Source: Lachnospiraceae bacterium (GTDB taxonomy: Bacteria > Bacillota > Clostridia > Lachnospirales > Lachnospiraceae). From it: 15,581 nucleotides of DNA. Both the position numbers and the translations under genes were made by a program. Below the pieces are notes generated by a model. The model was not told the origin of the DNA. It ran no database searches and saw only the letters and a program-made list of their open reading frames with translations. Every line of letters starts with the position of its first letter. Within the stretch, counting starts at the first letter, position 1. The stretch lies in the NCBI GenBank assembly GCA_021202575.1, contig JAJQCU010000367.1, positions 1 to 15,581 of the forward strand, in the 5' to 3' direction. This document shows positions 15,140 to 15,581 of the stretch, piece by piece.

Positions 15140-15161
15140 GCATGCCTTCTCGCTTGCACTC

Positions 15162-15190
15162 ATTATATAAGGGCTTCCTCATAAAGTCAA
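15162..15190 (-). promoter_or_regulatory. sigma70-type promoter of the microcompartment operon
   Basis: On the minus strand TTGACT (15190-15185), a 17-nt spacer, then a perfect TATAAT (15167-15162). Transcription should start near 15155, giving a leader of about 170 nt before the dehydratase start. Confidence 0.85.
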
Positions 15191-15297
15191 CAAAATAATT
15201 TGATGTTTTTCTTGGTTTTCATGTAAAATTTGTGTGGGTTTTTGTTTTGTGGCAGAGTAATTCAGGCAAACTGAGGAAACGAAAGTTCATGCAGATT

Positions 15298-15312
15298 TCA
15301 GAAATTTTCTGA
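15298..15312. promoter_or_regulatory. 15-bp palindrome in the divergent control region (candidate operator)
   Basis: TCAGAAA-T-TTTCTGA, perfect 7-bp arms about one central base. Related CAGA and TCAGAAA half-sites extend the symmetry to about 15292-15320. It is about 108 bp upstream of the operon's -35 and 54 bp upstream of the helicase -10. The binding protein is unknown. Confidence 0.5.
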
Positions 15313-15363
15313 TTTTCTGGCTGGGTCTCAATGAAAAACAGTGTTTCTTTCTTTCCTTTCATC

Positions 15364-15398
15364 TGTTATAATCAGGGAAGCATACTTAACAGGAGGGG
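15364..15398 (+). promoter_or_regulatory. extended -10 promoter and ribosome site of the helicase gene
   Basis: TGTTATAAT (15364-15372) is an extended -10 with a perfect TATAAT. No good -35 is seen (TTTCTT at 17 bp), which is typical for extended -10 promoters. AGGAGGGG (15391-15398) lies 8 nt before the ATG at 15407. Confidence 0.65.
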
Positions 15399-15406
15399 CT
15401 TTGTAA

Positions 15407-15581
15407 ATGGATTTACGTATGGAACTCAAAAATTATTACGGTCCTGACGCCAGGTTCCGGGACGGGCAGGAAGAGGCCATTCTTAATATCCTGAGAAGGA
15501 AGCGCGTTCTAGTCGTTCAGAAAACCGGATGGGGCAAAAGTGTCGTATATTTCCTTGCGGACAAAATCATTCGGGAACAGT
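15407..15581 (+). CDS. RecQ-like DEAD-box DNA helicase (5' end only)
   Basis: The first 58 codons are visible and the gene runs off the window. The N-terminus has the RecQ-type Q-motif region (FRDGQEEAI) followed by Walker A QKTGWGKSVVYF, close to the RecQ pattern PTGGGKSxCYQ. This suggests an ATP-dependent 3'-5' DNA helicase. It is divergent from the operon with its own promoter and is likely unrelated to it. Later domains (helicase C, zinc-binding, any accessory domain) cannot be seen, so the exact subfamily is open. Confidence 0.8.
   Translation, partial: MDLRMELKNYYGPDARFRDGQEEAILNILRRKRVLVVQKTGWGKSVVYFLADKIIREQ

Noticed and set aside
14963..15163. 66-codon open frame in the leader with a repeated FHKGRLR peptide
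   Set aside because: Its ATG lies inside the -10 box of the operon promoter and has no ribosome site; the repeated peptide follows from the DNA repeat.
15271..15290. Catabolite response element (cre) near GGAAACGAAAGTTCA
   Set aside because: Only part of the consensus fits; the second half-site spacing is wrong.
1..15581. CRISPR array, tRNA, rRNA, insertion sequence or phage integration site
   Set aside because: No regularly spaced repeats, cloverleaf sequences, transposase fragments or integrase genes were seen.

Overview
The window is dominated by one long minus-strand operon, about 14985 down to 1424, that encodes a glycyl-radical-enzyme-associated bacterial microcompartment (GRM). The gene set is diagnostic of the fucose/rhamnose-linked, B12-independent 1,2-propanediol type (often called GRM5): glycyl radical diol dehydratase, its radical-SAM activase, class II fuculose/rhamnulose-phosphate-type aldolase, CoA-acylating aldehyde dehydrogenase, zinc-type alcohol dehydrogenase, PduL phosphotransacylase, a PduS/RnfC-like flavin/Fe-S protein and seven shell proteins (PduU-like, four ordinary BMC-H, EutN/PduN-type vertex protein, PduT-like BMC-T). 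Purine-rich AGGAGG-type ribosome sites, gene order and protein style suggest an anaerobic gut Firmicute of the Lachnospiraceae/Clostridium type. The species is inferred, not shown.

Layout, left to right. 75-965 (minus): Fic-family protein with an N-terminal HTH. 966-1423: non-coding, with a terminator that closes the microcompartment operon. 1424-14985 (minus, read right to left): diol dehydratase, activase, PduU-like shell protein, PduV/EutP-like GTPase (interrupted), aldolase, HbpS/GlcG-like protein, aldehyde dehydrogenase, alcohol dehydrogenase, four BMC-H shell genes, pduL, eutN/pduN, pduS (interrupted), pduT. 14986-15406: divergent control region with a textbook sigma70 promoter for the operon, a leader carrying a duplicated 16-bp element that folds into similar hairpins, a 15-bp palindrome, and a promoter for the rightward gene. 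15407-15581 (plus): start of a RecQ-like DEAD-box helicase.

How the genes work together (family knowledge plus inference). The aldolase splits fuculose-1-P or rhamnulose-1-P into DHAP and lactaldehyde. Lactaldehyde is reduced to 1,2-propanediol. The glycyl radical enzyme dehydrates this to propionaldehyde inside the shell. The aldehyde dehydrogenase makes propionyl-CoA, PduL makes propionyl-phosphate, and the alcohol dehydrogenase recycles NADH. Several cargo proteins carry short amphipathic helices at an N- or C-terminus that look like encapsulation peptides.

Most notable: (i) pduV and pduS each carry one in-frame TAA in an otherwise intact reading frame; the pduV one falls where Salmonella PduV, as I recall it, has Tyr; (ii) one shell gene has two strongly supported starts 56 codons apart, giving a Lys/Ala-rich-tailed and a plain form; (iii) most gaps between genes hold a perfect inverted repeat without a U-tract; (iv) the operon leader contains a tandem repeated hairpin element; (v) the aldolase has a four-cysteine linker before its C-terminal targeting helix.
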